A stretch of DNA of 64,000 nucleotides from UBA5543 sp964464965 (GCA_964464965.1 CAYXHM010000006.1:168590-232589); one strand, 5' to 3'. Shown: positions 55,181 through 64,000, numbered from the stretch's first letter. The notes: generated by a model not told the origin, from the sequence alone. Made by a program: numbers and translations.

Positions 55181-55669
55181 TTATATTGTCTTATCCAGGG
55201 TTCTCTTTAATTGTATCATCTTTAACGCGGCTATAGCGGCTTCTTCTCCTTTATGGCCATGTATGCCGCCAAGTCTTTCCCATGCCTGTTCTTCATTATC
55301 CAGTGTCAGCACGCCAAATATAACGGGAGCATCCATGATAATGTTCAGCTGTGTGAGGCCTTCTGTTACTGATTTACATACATAGTCAAAATGCGGGGTG
55401 CCCCCGCGTATCACAGCACCAAAGGCTATGATGGCATTGGCAAACCTTCCCGCCTGTTTGCAGGCAAAGGTCAATTCAACACTGCCGGGCACGGCAAAAT
55501 AATCTACGTTAGTTATGCCATGCGTATCAAATACACGTTTGGCGCCGGCTATCTGTTCGGCAACAATAGCATCATTCCATTCGGTATGTATAATGGTTAT
55601 CCTGGCATCAGAGAGGTTACCCAATCCTGATGTATCTAATAAACTATTGCTGTTTTGCGATTGTGCCAT
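55181..55669 (-). CDS. ribH: 6,7-dimethyl-8-ribityllumazine synthase
   Basis: The 162-residue protein has the RibH pattern: TEWNDAIVAEQIAGAKRVF, VPGSVELTFACKQAG, FGAVIRGGTPHFDYVCKSVT and GVLTLDNEEQAWERLGG. The last motif region GIHGHKGEEAA is slightly unlike the usual GKHGNKG. It catalyses the penultimate step of riboflavin synthesis. It sits between the TPR protein and lutA. Confidence 0.94.
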   Translation of the reverse strand: MAQSQNSNSLLDTSGLGNLSDARITIIHTEWNDAIVAEQIAGAKRVFDTHGITNVDYFAVPGSVELTFACKQAGRFANAIIAFGAVIRGGTPHFDYVCKSVTEGLTQLNIIMDAPVIFGVLTLDNEEQAWERLGGIHGHKGEEAAIAALKMIQLKRTLDKTI

Positions 55670-55681
55670 ATTTAAATAAAT

Positions 55682-55719
55682 ACTCCCCTTTCTATCCGGT
55701 AAAGGTAAAAAAGGGGAGT
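55682..55719. terminator. Hairpin between TPR gene and ribH
   Basis: ACTCCCCTTT and AAAGGGGAGT form a 10-bp stem with an 18-nt loop. It may attenuate or regulate ribH. It does not look like a known FMN riboswitch. Confidence 0.4.
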
Positions 55720-55741
55720 GTAAATTATGTAATAATAATAC

Positions 55742-56395
55742 TTAGTCTATTACGCCTACACGTGCCAGGTGGCGGTCTATATCTTGTGCTACCTGAGAGC
55801 GTGGATATTCATTTTTAATAGTCTGATAAGCATCTTTTGCCTTGTCAGCCTGGTTATTCATTTCGTAGGCAACAGCCAGGCGGTACAGGTATATCGGGGT
55901 TATAGCATCATCTTCTTTATTGCCTGTTGCTTTCTCGTAATATTCAATACCGTTTTTGATGTCGCCTTTTTCCATATAAGCGTCACCCAATGCTCCCCAG
56001 GATACGTAGCCCAGTAAAGTACCTTTTGCATCAAAATCTTTCAGGTATTTTACAGCCTTGTCAAACTCGCCCAGGTGCAGGTAGCATACACCTATATAGT
56101 GGTTGCACAGGTTTGCAGTTGGGGTGCCGCCGTATTTTTTCTGAACTTTCAGGAAACCTGCATGTTCAGCATTACCATTCAGCGCCAGGTTGAAAGAGTC
56201 AACTTCCAGCATACGTTGCGCCCATGCTACGCTTGTCGCGGCTTTTTCCACTTTGGGTGCGCGGTAAAATTTAAAGTAGGCGAAACCCCCTACAATAGCT
56301 ACCAGTACGATGGTAGTGATCATGTTAATACGTTTTTTGTTGGCTTCGTACTTAGCCATCATATTATCCAGTGGGTTGCTATCTGTTGTTGACAT
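55742..56395 (-). CDS. Membrane-anchored TPR protein
   Basis: The 217-residue protein has a polar N-terminus and one membrane helix (MITTIVLVAIVGGFAYFKFY at ~25-44). Tetratricopeptide repeats follow from ~65 (IGVCYLHLGEFDKAVKYLKD, GDAYMEKGDIKNGIEYYEKA). The layout resembles YfgM-type proteins that assist periplasmic protein folding. It precedes ribH in the leftward operon, an arrangement common in Bacteroidota. Confidence 0.78.
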   Translation of the reverse strand: MSTTDSNPLDNMMAKYEANKKRINMITTIVLVAIVGGFAYFKFYRAPKVEKAATSVAWAQRMLEVDSFNLALNGNAEHAGFLKVQKKYGGTPTANLCNHYIGVCYLHLGEFDKAVKYLKDFDAKGTLLGYVSWGALGDAYMEKGDIKNGIEYYEKATGNKEDDAITPIYLYRLAVAYEMNNQADKAKDAYQTIKNEYPRSQVAQDIDRHLARVGVID

Positions 56396-56444
56396 ACGTT
56401 TTCCTTGTCGTTTTTTGTATCGTTTAGTAGTGTAATAATTTGGG

Positions 56445-57440
56445 TTAGTCTGTAATATATGGATAATCGTCTTCTACGTAAATATCTTTATATACTTCGC
56501 TTACATCCGGGTATGGACTTTCCTCTGCAAAATCTACAGACTCCTGTACCTCCAGTTTTACTTTCTCGTTTATCTGCTCTATTTCGTCTTCTGTAGCCCA
56601 GCCATTATCGTATATAGTTTTCAGCACCACGTTTATCGGGTCTTTCTCTTTATACTGTTCCAGTTCTTCTTTAGTACGGTATTTGGCAGGGTCACTCATA
56701 GAGTGCCCACGGTAGCGATATGTATTGATGTCCAGCAGGGTAGGGCCGCCGCCTTCGCGGGCGCGTTTTACCGCACGTCCTACTGCTTTGTGCACTTCTT
56801 CGCAGCTCATACCATCTACGGTATCGCCTGGCATGTCGTATGCATCGGCCAGTTTCACTATTTCCATAGTTTTACTGGTACGCTCTACAGATGTGCCCAT
56901 GGCGTATTTATTATTTTCACAAATAAATACCACCGGCAATGACCATAACATAGCCATGTTGAATGCCTCGTGCAATATGCCTTGTCTTGCGGCACCATCG
57001 CCAAAGTAACAGATGGTTACCCTGTTGTTATTATTATATTGGTCGGCAAATGCTATACCGGCACCCAGGCCTATCTGGCCGCCTACTATACCATGCCCGC
57101 CAAAAAATCTTTTCTCTTTGCTGAAAAAGTGCATACTGCCGCCTTTTCCCTTGGTACAGCCGGTAGCCTTGCCATACAGTTCAGCCATGCATTCCTTTGC
57201 GGAGATGCCTTTGGCTATAGCCAGGCCGTGGTCGCGGTAGGCGGTTATCATGTTGTCATCGTCGTTGATGGCTGTCATGGTACCGGCAGCTACAGCTTCC
57301 TGCCCTATATACAGGTGGCAGAAACCACGTATTTTCTGCATACCATATAGCTGTCCCGCCTTTTCTTCAAAGCGGCGCATCAATAGCATGATCTCATACC
57401 AGTATAAATATGTTTCTTTACCGAATGGAGTCTTCTGCAC
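56445..57440 (-). CDS. pdhA: Pyruvate dehydrogenase E1 component, alpha subunit
   Basis: The 331-residue protein has FCHLYIGQEAVAAG and the thiamine diphosphate motif GDGAARQGILHEAFN with downstream NN in CENNKYAMGT. Other conserved parts are HGIVGGQIGLGAGIAFAD and YRYRGHSMSDPAKYR, the phosphorylation-loop region of E1-alpha. It decarboxylates pyruvate with the beta subunit, whose gene is not adjacent. It is transcribed divergently from recF. Confidence 0.94.
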   Translation of the reverse strand: MQKTPFGKETYLYWYEIMLLMRRFEEKAGQLYGMQKIRGFCHLYIGQEAVAAGTMTAINDDDNMITAYRDHGLAIAKGISAKECMAELYGKATGCTKGKGGSMHFFSKEKRFFGGHGIVGGQIGLGAGIAFADQYNNNNRVTICYFGDGAARQGILHEAFNMAMLWSLPVVFICENNKYAMGTSVERTSKTMEIVKLADAYDMPGDTVDGMSCEEVHKAVGRAVKRAREGGGPTLLDINTYRYRGHSMSDPAKYRTKEELEQYKEKDPINVVLKTIYDNGWATEDEIEQINEKVKLEVQESVDFAEESPYPDVSEVYKDIYVEDDYPYITD

Positions 57441-57489
57441 TGATTAATTAAATTTGTGCGAAATTATAAAATAATTCGCTCGTTTCTGA

Positions 57490-58563
57490 TTGAAAGTTCT
57501 AAAGAAAATAACATTAGCCCAATTCCGCAACTATTCTTCCGCCGGATTTAGTTTTCCGGGGCGTATTACCTGCATTTCGGGCCCCAATGGCAGCGGCAAA
57601 ACCAATTTGCTCGATGCTATATATTATTTGTGTTATACGAAGAGCTATTTTTCGGCCTATCAGCAAAATTCCGCCCAAAACGGCACCGATGGTTTCCGTG
57701 TATCGGGTGAGTTTGAATGTACAGGAACAGACGAGGTGATTACCTGCAAATGGCAACAGGGTAAAAAAGAGGTCTCTGCCAACCAGGTAGAGTATGAAAA
57801 GATAACCGACCATATAGGCAAATATGCTGCCGTGATGATTGCGCCTGACGACCTGGAACTGGTAAACGGTGGCAGCGAAGAGCGGCGAAAATGGGTGGAC
57901 AGCATCCTGTGCCAGACAGACAGGGCCTATATGGAAAGCCTGGTGCAGTACCAGCGTGTGCTTTTGCAACGCAATGCATGGCTGAAACAGGAGAGCCTGA
58001 AACCCAAAGGCAACTTTACAGAACTGGAGTATTATGACAGCCGACTGGTGGCTGACGGAACTTATATATACCAGTGCAGGGAGGTTTTTCTACAAAAACT
58101 GATGCCTTTACTGGATAAATTCTATCATGAACTGTCTCAAGGCAGGGAAGAACTGAAAGTGGTATATAAGACCCATGTGCATGACGATGATATGGCTGGC
58201 TTACTGAAGAAAAGCCTGCCGAACGACCTGCAGATGCAACGCACGTTAAAAGGTATTCATCGCGACGACTGGGATTTTTCACTGAATGGGCTGCCTTTAA
58301 AACAGTTCGCATCGCAGGGGCAAAAGAAAAGCTACCTGTTTGCACTTAAACTGGCACAATATTCTTACCTGGAAGCAGCGCAAAATAATATGCCCATGCT
58401 CCTGCTCGATGACATTTTTGAGAAGCTGGACGTTAATCGCATTAAGGCTTTGCTTAATATTATCAAGTCCCCGGGGTTTGGACAGGTGTTTCTTACTGAT
58501 ACCGACAAAAAGAGGGTAGCAGAAGCTTTTGGTGAAGGTATGGTAGCATTTATTGAGGTGTGA
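57490..58563 (+). CDS. recF: DNA replication/repair protein RecF
   Basis: The 357-residue protein has the ABC-type P-loop GPNGSGKTNLLDAIYY near residue 31-46 and LLLDDIFEKLDVNR near the end (Walker B). The start is a TTG at 57490, with MKVLKKITLAQFRNYSSAGF matching RecF; no ATG lies in a suitable place. It loads RecA at gaps. It converges on the antiporter gene with a 3-bp gap. Confidence 0.92.
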   Translation: MKVLKKITLAQFRNYSSAGFSFPGRITCISGPNGSGKTNLLDAIYYLCYTKSYFSAYQQNSAQNGTDGFRVSGEFECTGTDEVITCKWQQGKKEVSANQVEYEKITDHIGKYAAVMIAPDDLELVNGGSEERRKWVDSILCQTDRAYMESLVQYQRVLLQRNAWLKQESLKPKGNFTELEYYDSRLVADGTYIYQCREVFLQKLMPLLDKFYHELSQGREELKVVYKTHVHDDDMAGLLKKSLPNDLQMQRTLKGIHRDDWDFSLNGLPLKQFASQGQKKSYLFALKLAQYSYLEAAQNNMPMLLLDDIFEKLDVNRIKALLNIIKSPGFGQVFLTDTDKKRVAEAFGEGMVAFIEV

Positions 58564-58566
58564 TGG

Positions 58567-59811
58567 TCATTCAGCGGAGACACTAAAACGTCCCTTATTA
58601 TATATACGATCTACCAGATTCAGTAATGGGTTGGTCATCAGCGTGGTAACCAGTGCCATTATTACCATCATGGTAAATACTTCCGGTGTCAGTATGCCCA
58701 GGTCGTAACCTATGTTCAGTACCACCAGTTCCATAAGCCCGCGGGTGTTCATTAGTATGCCTATGGCCAGGCTATTGTAGTTATCCTCGCCGGTATATTT
58801 CGCCGCAATATAGCTGCCACCAAATTTTCCTGCAACGGCCAGCAGTATAATGAAACCACACATAAGCCATTGAGAGGCTTCGTTTATCAGGCCTATTTCT
58901 GTGCGCAGGCCTGTTAATACAAAGAACAATGGCAGCAACAATACCAGCGCCACATCTTCTATTTTATCTATTATCTGCTTGCGGAAATTCCACTCCAGTG
59001 GCATAACTATGCCAGCCATAAATGCCCCGAACAGTGCATGGATGCCTATTACCTCGCAGCAAAAAGCGCTCAACAGCAAAGTAATGAATATAATGGCCAT
59101 GGTAGATTGCTTTACTATAGCCAGGTTTATCTGCTTTTTAGCTATTTTTTTCAGGAACGGGCGCACTATAAACAGCATAGCGGCCATATACACCAGGGTG
59201 CCTCCGATTATGTAGAATGGCGTTTCCATACCTTCAGCCTTGGCTATGGCTATTACGAATGCCAGCAGGCTCCACCCGGTCACATCGTCCACAGCAGCAC
59301 TGGTCAGGGCCATGATGCCCAGTTTCGAATGGCTGAGGCCACGTTCCTTTATCACCCTTGCCAACACGGGGAAGGCCGTGATACTCAATGCAATGCCCAT
59401 AAACAGGGCAAAAGCATAAAATTCAATGCCTCCGGGCAGATACTTGTCCTTTAGTAACCATGCAAGCCCTACACCTAGCCCGAATGGTATAATGATACTG
59501 GCATAGCTAATCGTAAAAGCTGTTTTGGCCTTGTTCTTAATAATGCTCAGGTCCAGCTCCATACCTATTACAAACATGAAGAGTATGAGCCCTACCTGGC
59601 TCAGCATCTGCAGGTTGCCCAACGACGAGGCGGGGAATAAGGATGCACTGATACCGGGCAGGGCAGCACCTAATAATGATGGCCCCAATGCTATACCGGC
59701 AATTATTTCACCCATTACCACAGGTTGTTTCATCTTCCGCATAACAAGTCCGAAGATGCGCGACACAACTATGATAACAATTAGCTGTAACAGGAAAATG
59801 GTAAGCGACAC
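58567..59811 (-). CDS. Cation:proton antiporter (CPA2/KefB-like)
   Basis: The 414-residue membrane protein has about 12 helices and starts with a GTG at 59811 (MSLTIFLLQLIVIIVVSRIF). It includes MKQPVVMGEIIAGIALGPS, and TSAAVDDVTGW with the acid pair of ion-coupled exchangers. No TrkA-N domain is present. It would exchange Na or K for protons. It lies convergent to recF. Confidence 0.85.
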   Translation of the reverse strand: MSLTIFLLQLIVIIVVSRIFGLVMRKMKQPVVMGEIIAGIALGPSLLGAALPGISASLFPASSLGNLQMLSQVGLILFMFVIGMELDLSIIKNKAKTAFTISYASIIIPFGLGVGLAWLLKDKYLPGGIEFYAFALFMGIALSITAFPVLARVIKERGLSHSKLGIMALTSAAVDDVTGWSLLAFVIAIAKAEGMETPFYIIGGTLVYMAAMLFIVRPFLKKIAKKQINLAIVKQSTMAIIFITLLLSAFCCEVIGIHALFGAFMAGIVMPLEWNFRKQIIDKIEDVALVLLLPLFFVLTGLRTEIGLINEASQWLMCGFIILLAVAGKFGGSYIAAKYTGEDNYNSLAIGILMNTRGLMELVVLNIGYDLGILTPEVFTMMVIMALVTTLMTNPLLNLVDRIYNKGRFSVSAE

Positions 59812-59963
59812 TCGTTTTTAAATTTCTGCGAAAGATAAGAATTGGCGGCAATGTTGGGGGATAAGTTTTTCAGAAAAGCTGATACCACCAATAAAATTAA
59901 TTTGAGTAGTGTCTGTCTGCTTCGGTAGCATGCGTTTGCGACGAAACTATTATCTTAGCAGCC

Positions 59964-61448
59964 ATGCAAAAAATTCTGGTAGCCAATCGTGGCGAAATAG
60001 CCTTGCGCGTGATGCGTACGGCAAGGGAAATGGGCATAAAAACAGTAGCTGTTTTTTCTGAAGCAGACAGGAATATGCCTTTTGTACGGTTTGCCGATGA
60101 GGCGGTATGTATCGGGCCTGCTCCTTCTTCCCAATCATACCTGAGGGCCGATAAGATAATAGAAGTAGCTAAACAAACAGGCGCAGACGCCATCCACCCG
60201 GGCTATGGTTTCCTTAGTGAAAATGCAGGCTTTTCAAGGGCTGTGAGCGACGCAGGGTTGATATTCATAGGCCCTTCTGCATATAGTATAGACATGATGG
60301 GCAGTAAGATAGCTGCCAAGCAGGCTGCCAAGAAGTTTAACGTACCCATGGTGCCCGGTACAGAAAACCCCATAGAAAGCGTGGCTGAAGCGAAAGAGAT
60401 AGCCAACAAAGCCGGCTACCCCGTGCTGATAAAAGCCTCTGCAGGTGGCGGTGGCAAGGGTATGCGTGTGGTAAACAACGAAGAAGAACTGGAAAGCCAG
60501 ATGCAGATGGCCAAAAGCGAAGCATTAAGCTCTTTTGGCGATGATGCAGTGTTTATTGAAAAATATGTAGCATCTCCAAGACATATAGAAATACAACTGA
60601 TGGGCGACCAGCATGGTAACTACGTCTATCTTTTCGAACGGGAATGTTCTATACAGCGCCGCCACCAGAAGCTGATAGAAGAAGCACCATCAAGCTGCCT
60701 GACACCCGATATACGCAAGGCTATGGGCGAAAGCGCAGTAGCCGTGGCACGCTCCTGCAAATATCACGGTGCCGGTACGGTAGAGTTCCTGGTGGATGAA
60801 GCCTTGAATTTCTATTTCCTGGAGATGAATACCCGCCTGCAGGTAGAACACTGCGTTACAGAAATGATAACCGGTATAGACCTGGTGCGCGAACAGATAA
60901 ATGTTGCCCGTGGCGAAAAACTATCCTTTACACAAGACGACCTGAAAATAAACGGCCACTCGCTGGAGCTGCGCGTATGTGCAGAAGACCCTGCTAACAA
61001 CTTCCTGCCCGATACCGGCAGGCTGGAAACCTACCAGCCCCCCAAAGGCCCGGGCGTACGCGTGGACGATGGCTATGAACAAGGTATGGACATCCCTATA
61101 TTTTACGACCCCATGATAGCCAAGCTGGTGGTGCATGCCCCCACGCGCAACGAGGCTATAGACAGGCTGTGCCGTGCTATAGACGAATACCAGATACGCG
61201 GCATACAAACTACACTTGGTTTTGGTAAATGGGCCGTACAGACAGAACCATTCCGCACGGGTAAGTTTGATACAAGTTTCATTGCAAAATACTTTAAGCC
61301 TGAGTACCTGGCTCCGGACGATAAGGATATAGATACAGTAGCAGCATTGCTGGCTGCACATGCCTGGGAGACACAGCGCAAACCTGCAGTGCAACAAAGC
61401 AGCAACGGCGTAGCTACCGTCAGCAACTGGAAAACCCGCCGCAGGTAG
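59964..61448 (+). CDS. accC: Acyl-CoA carboxylase biotin carboxylase subunit
   Basis: The 494-residue protein starts MQKILVANRGEIALRVMRTA and has ATP-grasp motifs KASAGGGGKGMRVV and MNTRLQVEHCVTEMITG. It carboxylates biotin on a carrier protein. It is about 45 residues longer than AccC of Escherichia coli, with a C-terminal extension (DKDIDTVAALLAAHAWETQR onward) like propionyl- or acyl-CoA carboxylase subunits of Bacteroidota. No carrier or transferase gene is adjacent. The product name in acetyl-CoA or propionyl-CoA metabolism cannot be decided. Confidence 0.9.
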   Translation: MQKILVANRGEIALRVMRTAREMGIKTVAVFSEADRNMPFVRFADEAVCIGPAPSSQSYLRADKIIEVAKQTGADAIHPGYGFLSENAGFSRAVSDAGLIFIGPSAYSIDMMGSKIAAKQAAKKFNVPMVPGTENPIESVAEAKEIANKAGYPVLIKASAGGGGKGMRVVNNEEELESQMQMAKSEALSSFGDDAVFIEKYVASPRHIEIQLMGDQHGNYVYLFERECSIQRRHQKLIEEAPSSCLTPDIRKAMGESAVAVARSCKYHGAGTVEFLVDEALNFYFLEMNTRLQVEHCVTEMITGIDLVREQINVARGEKLSFTQDDLKINGHSLELRVCAEDPANNFLPDTGRLETYQPPKGPGVRVDDGYEQGMDIPIFYDPMIAKLVVHAPTRNEAIDRLCRAIDEYQIRGIQTTLGFGKWAVQTEPFRTGKFDTSFIAKYFKPEYLAPDDKDIDTVAALLAAHAWETQRKPAVQQSSNGVATVSNWKTRRR

Positions 61449-61477
61449 TATATTAAACTGACAATATTTTAACAATC

Positions 61478-61506
61478 CGGTGCCCACCATTTTACGGTGG
61501 GCACCG
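61478..61506 (+). terminator. Rho-independent terminator
   Basis: CGGTGCCCACC and its complement form an 11-bp perfect stem with a 7-nt loop, followed by a T-rich stretch, after the biotin carboxylase gene. Confidence 0.75.
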
Positions 61507-61571
61507 TCTTTTATATTGAACAAACTCACCCGAAAAAATGTATGTTATGTGTAACGATAAAATGAGGGGTT

Positions 61572-61712
61572 ATGGTACGGATATTACTGATATTTGGATT
61601 GATAGTTTGTGGGATGTTTTTTCTGCAAACTGAAGCAGCGCACAGCGCAGCAAAACTAAATGCCCGCCGCGCGCAAAAGGCTGGAAGGCAAAGCCACGCA
61701 TGGAGTTGGTAA
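61572..61712 (+). CDS. Small secreted peptide, doubtful
   Basis: The 46-residue frame begins with a signal-like hydrophobic stretch (MVRILLIFGLIVCGMFFLQT) followed by an Ala/Arg-rich tail. It overlaps the next small frame by 13 nt. It could be a real small exported peptide or the 5' half of a frameshifted gene. Confidence 0.35.
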   Translation: MVRILLIFGLIVCGMFFLQTEAAHSAAKLNARRAQKAGRQSHAWSW

Positions 61713-61894
61713 AGTTTCCCGCGCTGATAAAAAATGATAGACAACGCGAAATGGGTTACGCCCGCACGCCCAAAGAGAAGAAAGTAAAAGAGATAGATAA
61801 GCGCGAAAACTATTACGTAAACAGCCGCGAACCAAAAGTCAAAGTGCAGAAAATGACCGGAAAACAGGCCTCATCTACAGATTGCCCGCGATAG
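61700..61894 (+). CDS. Small basic protein, doubtful
   Basis: The 64-residue frame from the ATG at 61700 is Lys/Arg-rich (PKEKKVKEIDKRENYYVN) without a recognised motif. Together with the preceding signal-bearing frame it might once have been one gene of about 108 codons. Confidence 0.35.
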   Translation: MELVKFPALIKNDRQREMGYARTPKEKKVKEIDKRENYYVNSREPKVKVQKMTGKQASSTDCPR

Positions 61895-61972
61895 TTGGTT
61901 TTTCTTTAACTTTTCTCTATTAAACTTAGGCACTGCTATTGTGTTCTTATCATAGAACCAAAAGTGTTTTTT

Positions 61973-62323
61973 ATGAAACAGAATATAATAGCCGGTTTTA
62001 TCATGTTCGTATTATTTATGGCAGGTATCAGTGCAGATAGCTTTGCACAACCCGGCAGGAAAAACGGGCATCATAAAGGCCACCACAAGCATAACAAACA
62101 CTATAAACACCGCAAAGGACCAGAAAGGGTAGTGCACCATCATCATTATTACGACCGCAGGCCTGCGTATCGCAGCCGTACAGTAGTAGTGCCTGCACCC
62201 GCGCCCAGGCGTGTATATGCACCCGCACCGCGTGTAGTTGCACCACCGGTACCCGTGGTAGTCATTCCAAGGAATGCACCCGTGCCGCCATTGCCACCGC
62301 ACCCCGGTATCAGGCGCAGGTAG
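61973..62323 (+). CDS. Secreted His- and Pro-rich protein
   Basis: The ATG at 61973 gives 116 residues with a signal peptide (IIAGFIMFVLFMAGISADSF) and a mature protein rich in His and basic residues (HHKGHHKHNKHYKHRKG). A Pro/Val-rich C-terminal half follows (APAPRVVAPPVPVVVI). The His stretches suggest metal binding, which is inference. A GTG nine bases upstream is less likely. Confidence 0.65.
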   Translation: MKQNIIAGFIMFVLFMAGISADSFAQPGRKNGHHKGHHKHNKHYKHRKGPERVVHHHHYYDRRPAYRSRTVVVPAPAPRRVYAPAPRVVAPPVPVVVIPRNAPVPPLPPHPGIRRR

Positions 62324-62363
62324 AGTGTTGCGAAACATAGAGACGTTTACCTTTGAATAGATG

Positions 62364-62395
62364 AAGCCGGCCCGAAAGAGCCGGCTTTGTTGTTT
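62364..62395 (+). terminator. Rho-independent terminator
   Basis: AAGCCGGC and GCCGGCTT form an 8-bp stem with an 8-nt loop, then TTGTTGTTT, after the His-rich gene. Confidence 0.65.
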
Positions 62396-62435
62396 AAGAG
62401 GGGTATTTACGATTTTTCACTTTCTTTAATGACTT

Positions 62436-63533
62436 TCAGTTAGCAAGTTCTTTTTTACCCATCAGTTTCAGGTGTGCTATATGAGAACGGATAGCTTCCC
62501 CCATGGTTTTGTGCTCCAGGTAGGGAACCCCCAGTTCCTTGCAGGTTTGTTTCACAATCTTGCTGATGTTTGGGTAATGTATATGCGATACTTTAGGGAA
62601 CAGGTGATGCTCAACCTGGAAATTTAAGCCGCCTGCCCACCATGTTATCAGCTTACTTTGTGTGCCAAAATTAGAGGTGGTCTTCAGTTGGTGCAAAGCC
62701 CACTCATCTTCCATTTTATTGACAGGCTGCACCGCCAGGGGGAACGCAGTTTCTTCGACAACGTGCGCCAGTTGAAACACGATACTTAAAATAAAACCGG
62801 TAACACAGGTGTAAATGAGAAAACCAATGATCCATTTACCAAAGCCAAGCAGGTAGATGGGCAAAAGTATAAAAGTAAACAGGTGCAATACCTTGAAGCT
62901 CCAAAACAGTATATGGTCTTTTGTTGATAGTTTCTTCAGCGGCACATTTCCTACTTTACGGCTGAAGTATTTTTTATAGTCAGCATAGAAAACCCAGCTT
63001 ACATATAGCAATGCATAAAGAAACCAGAAGTACAGGTATTGATACCGGTGAATGGGGTAGTAGCGTTGCTCCTTGTTTATCCTGAGGAGTATGCCTGCAT
63101 CTATATCGTCGTCCAGCCCGTCGATATTTGTATATGCATGGTGCATTACATTGTGCTTGGTATTCCACATAAAGCTGCTTGCACCCAATATGTCCAGGCT
63201 ATATGCGGCAATGGTATTTATTTTTCGTGAACGGCTGTAGCTGCCGTGCGCACCGTCGTGCATAATATTAAAGCCAATGCTTGCTGTAAACAAGCCCAGC
63301 AATACACATTCAATTATGGCCAGCCACGATGCCGGGGTAAAGAAGAGCAGATGAATATATACCGAAAAGAATGCCACTAGCAGTATGGCAGATTTGATAT
63401 ATAATTTCGTGTTGCCTGTGGTGGAAATATTTTGTTGCCTGAAGTATTGGTTTACCTTCTCTTTGAGTATCGAATAAATAGAAGGTGTTGGGACCGGAAA
63501 TTTTGGAGGATGCATATGCTTTTTTGAAACCAT
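62436..63533 (-). CDS. Fatty acid desaturase (acyl-CoA/acyl-lipid type)
   Basis: The 365-residue membrane protein has the three histidine boxes of membrane desaturases: HDGAHGS near 110, HNVMHHAYTN near 145 and FQVEHHLFPKVSHIHYP near 310-326. Between them are four to six membrane helices. It would introduce a double bond into acyl chains using O2, relevant to membrane fluidity. The linoleoyl-CoA-like subfamily is the nearest match; regiospecificity cannot be read. Confidence 0.88.
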   Translation of the reverse strand: MVSKKHMHPPKFPVPTPSIYSILKEKVNQYFRQQNISTTGNTKLYIKSAILLVAFFSVYIHLLFFTPASWLAIIECVLLGLFTASIGFNIMHDGAHGSYSRSRKINTIAAYSLDILGASSFMWNTKHNVMHHAYTNIDGLDDDIDAGILLRINKEQRYYPIHRYQYLYFWFLYALLYVSWVFYADYKKYFSRKVGNVPLKKLSTKDHILFWSFKVLHLFTFILLPIYLLGFGKWIIGFLIYTCVTGFILSIVFQLAHVVEETAFPLAVQPVNKMEDEWALHQLKTTSNFGTQSKLITWWAGGLNFQVEHHLFPKVSHIHYPNISKIVKQTCKELGVPYLEHKTMGEAIRSHIAHLKLMGKKELAN

Positions 63534-63573
63534 GTGGATATAACTTTCCTTAAAGTCTTACCTATGGTGTTTA

Positions 63574-63581
63574 CAAAACTA
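63574..63581 (-). promoter_or_regulatory. -7 box of the desaturase gene
   Basis: TAGTTTTG on the minus strand matches TAnnTTTG, 40 bp upstream of the ATG at 63533. Confidence 0.35.
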
Positions 63582-63656
63582 CATGACCTGTTGCTGGTGA
63601 TAGATGATGTTAAACATGAATTTTGCTGATTTTAGTCATGTTTGTACTGATACTAC

Positions 63657-63682
63657 AAAAGCAGCCTGTTAGGGCTGCTTTT
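63657..63682 (-). terminator. Rho-independent terminator
   Basis: AAAAGCAGCC and GGGCTGCTTTT form a strong stem with a short loop. It lies 28 bp downstream of the partial secreted-protein gene that enters from the right edge. Confidence 0.75.
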
Positions 63683-63710
63683 GCTATTTGTATTTCTGAT
63701 AGAGACTTTA

Positions 63711-64000
63711 TTATTGCTGTGTAGCAGTATAAACTACATCTACCGCATAAGTACCTGCAGGATATGCAAAACCCGGAGTAGCTTTGTACATCACGCTGAA
63801 TTTCTGGTCGCCACCGCGGTTTGCAGCAGTTATCAGGTTTTGGTTAGCGTTTGTAAGTGTAGCATATGTGCTGCTTGAAAATGGAGTAGCTATAGCACCA
63901 CCTGTACCGTTAGCAGAAACTTTTACTGCCAATACGCCGCTTACCGGCATAGCAGGTGCAGGAGTAGTAGTACCTGTGTATGAGAATTTATCGCTGCTGG
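63711..64000 (-). CDS. C-terminal part of a secreted strand-rich protein
   Basis: The frame is open from the right edge to a stop at 63711, leaving the last 95 residues. They include SSDKFSYTGTTTPAPAMPVS and end with YPAGTYAVDVVYTATQQ, an alternating strand pattern typical of secreted Ig-like or fimbria-like proteins. The 5' part and any signal peptide lie outside the window. Confidence 0.6.
   Translation of the reverse strand, partial: SSDKFSYTGTTTPAPAMPVSGVLAVKVSANGTGGAIATPFSSSTYATLTNANQNLITAANRGGDQKFSVMYKATPGFAYPAGTYAVDVVYTATQQ

Noticed and set aside
55682..55719. FMN riboswitch before ribH
   Set aside because: Only a simple hairpin is present; the conserved multi-helix FMN aptamer sequence is not seen.

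Overview
The window looks like a chromosome segment of a Bacteroidota bacterium, most likely a Chitinophagaceae-type soil or freshwater organism. The evidence is two large surface proteins with type IX secretion C-terminal sorting domains, the gliding lipoprotein GldD, a PafA-type alkaline phosphatase, a serine-palmitoyltransferase-like enzyme, promoter boxes of the Bacteroidota form TAnnTTTG, and few Shine-Dalgarno sites. No species can be named from the sequence alone.

Positions 1 to about 30,540 are an integrated mobilizable or conjugative element. Its left end lies outside the window and its right end lies next to a tRNA-Arg(CCT) gene. The backbone (1-12,673, moderate GC) holds a PRTRC cassette (SSB, DUF932 protein, proteins E, C, B and a ThiF-like E1 enzyme, with small unknown genes), then a toprim protein, a structured intergenic region that may be oriT, a MobC-like accessory protein, a relaxase and a VirD4/TraG-type coupling protein. 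No mating-pore genes are seen, so these either lie further left or the element is mobilized in trans. A tyrosine recombinase (29,134-30,351) sits at the right end.

Between the coupling protein and the integrase lies an AT-rich cargo block (about 12.8-29.1 kb) that reads as a defence island. It contains: (a) a two-gene module of a soluble protein and a multi-pass membrane protein with overlapping stop and start; (b) a tight operon of a truncated PD-(D/E)XK-like protein, a PIN_8 nuclease-like protein, a HerA/DUF87 ATPase, a NurA-like nuclease and a DNA methyltransferase, the best candidate in the window for an undescribed modification-linked defence system; (c) a DUF5677 protein; (d) a 1,421-residue protein with a macro-like N-terminus, leucine-rich repeats, a Roc GTPase, a COR-like region and a C-terminal TIR domain; and (e) a GNAT acetyltransferase and a frameshifted metallophosphoesterase.

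From 30.6 kb to the end the DNA is ordinary chromosome: a TPR histidine kinase, gldD, a serine-palmitoyltransferase-like gene, pafA, a PAS-LuxR regulator, lipoproteins, ispF-lepA, two T9SS cargo proteins, prs-rplY, two multi-pass glycosyltransferase-like proteins, lutA, ribH, a TPR protein, pdhA, recF, a cation/proton antiporter, a biotin carboxylase, a His-rich secreted protein, a fatty-acid desaturase and the end of a secreted protein. Convergent gene pairs are usually separated by strong two-way hairpin terminators. Notable here are palindromic repeat insertions kept in frame inside the 1,277-residue T9SS protein, and a run of nine G in the same gene.
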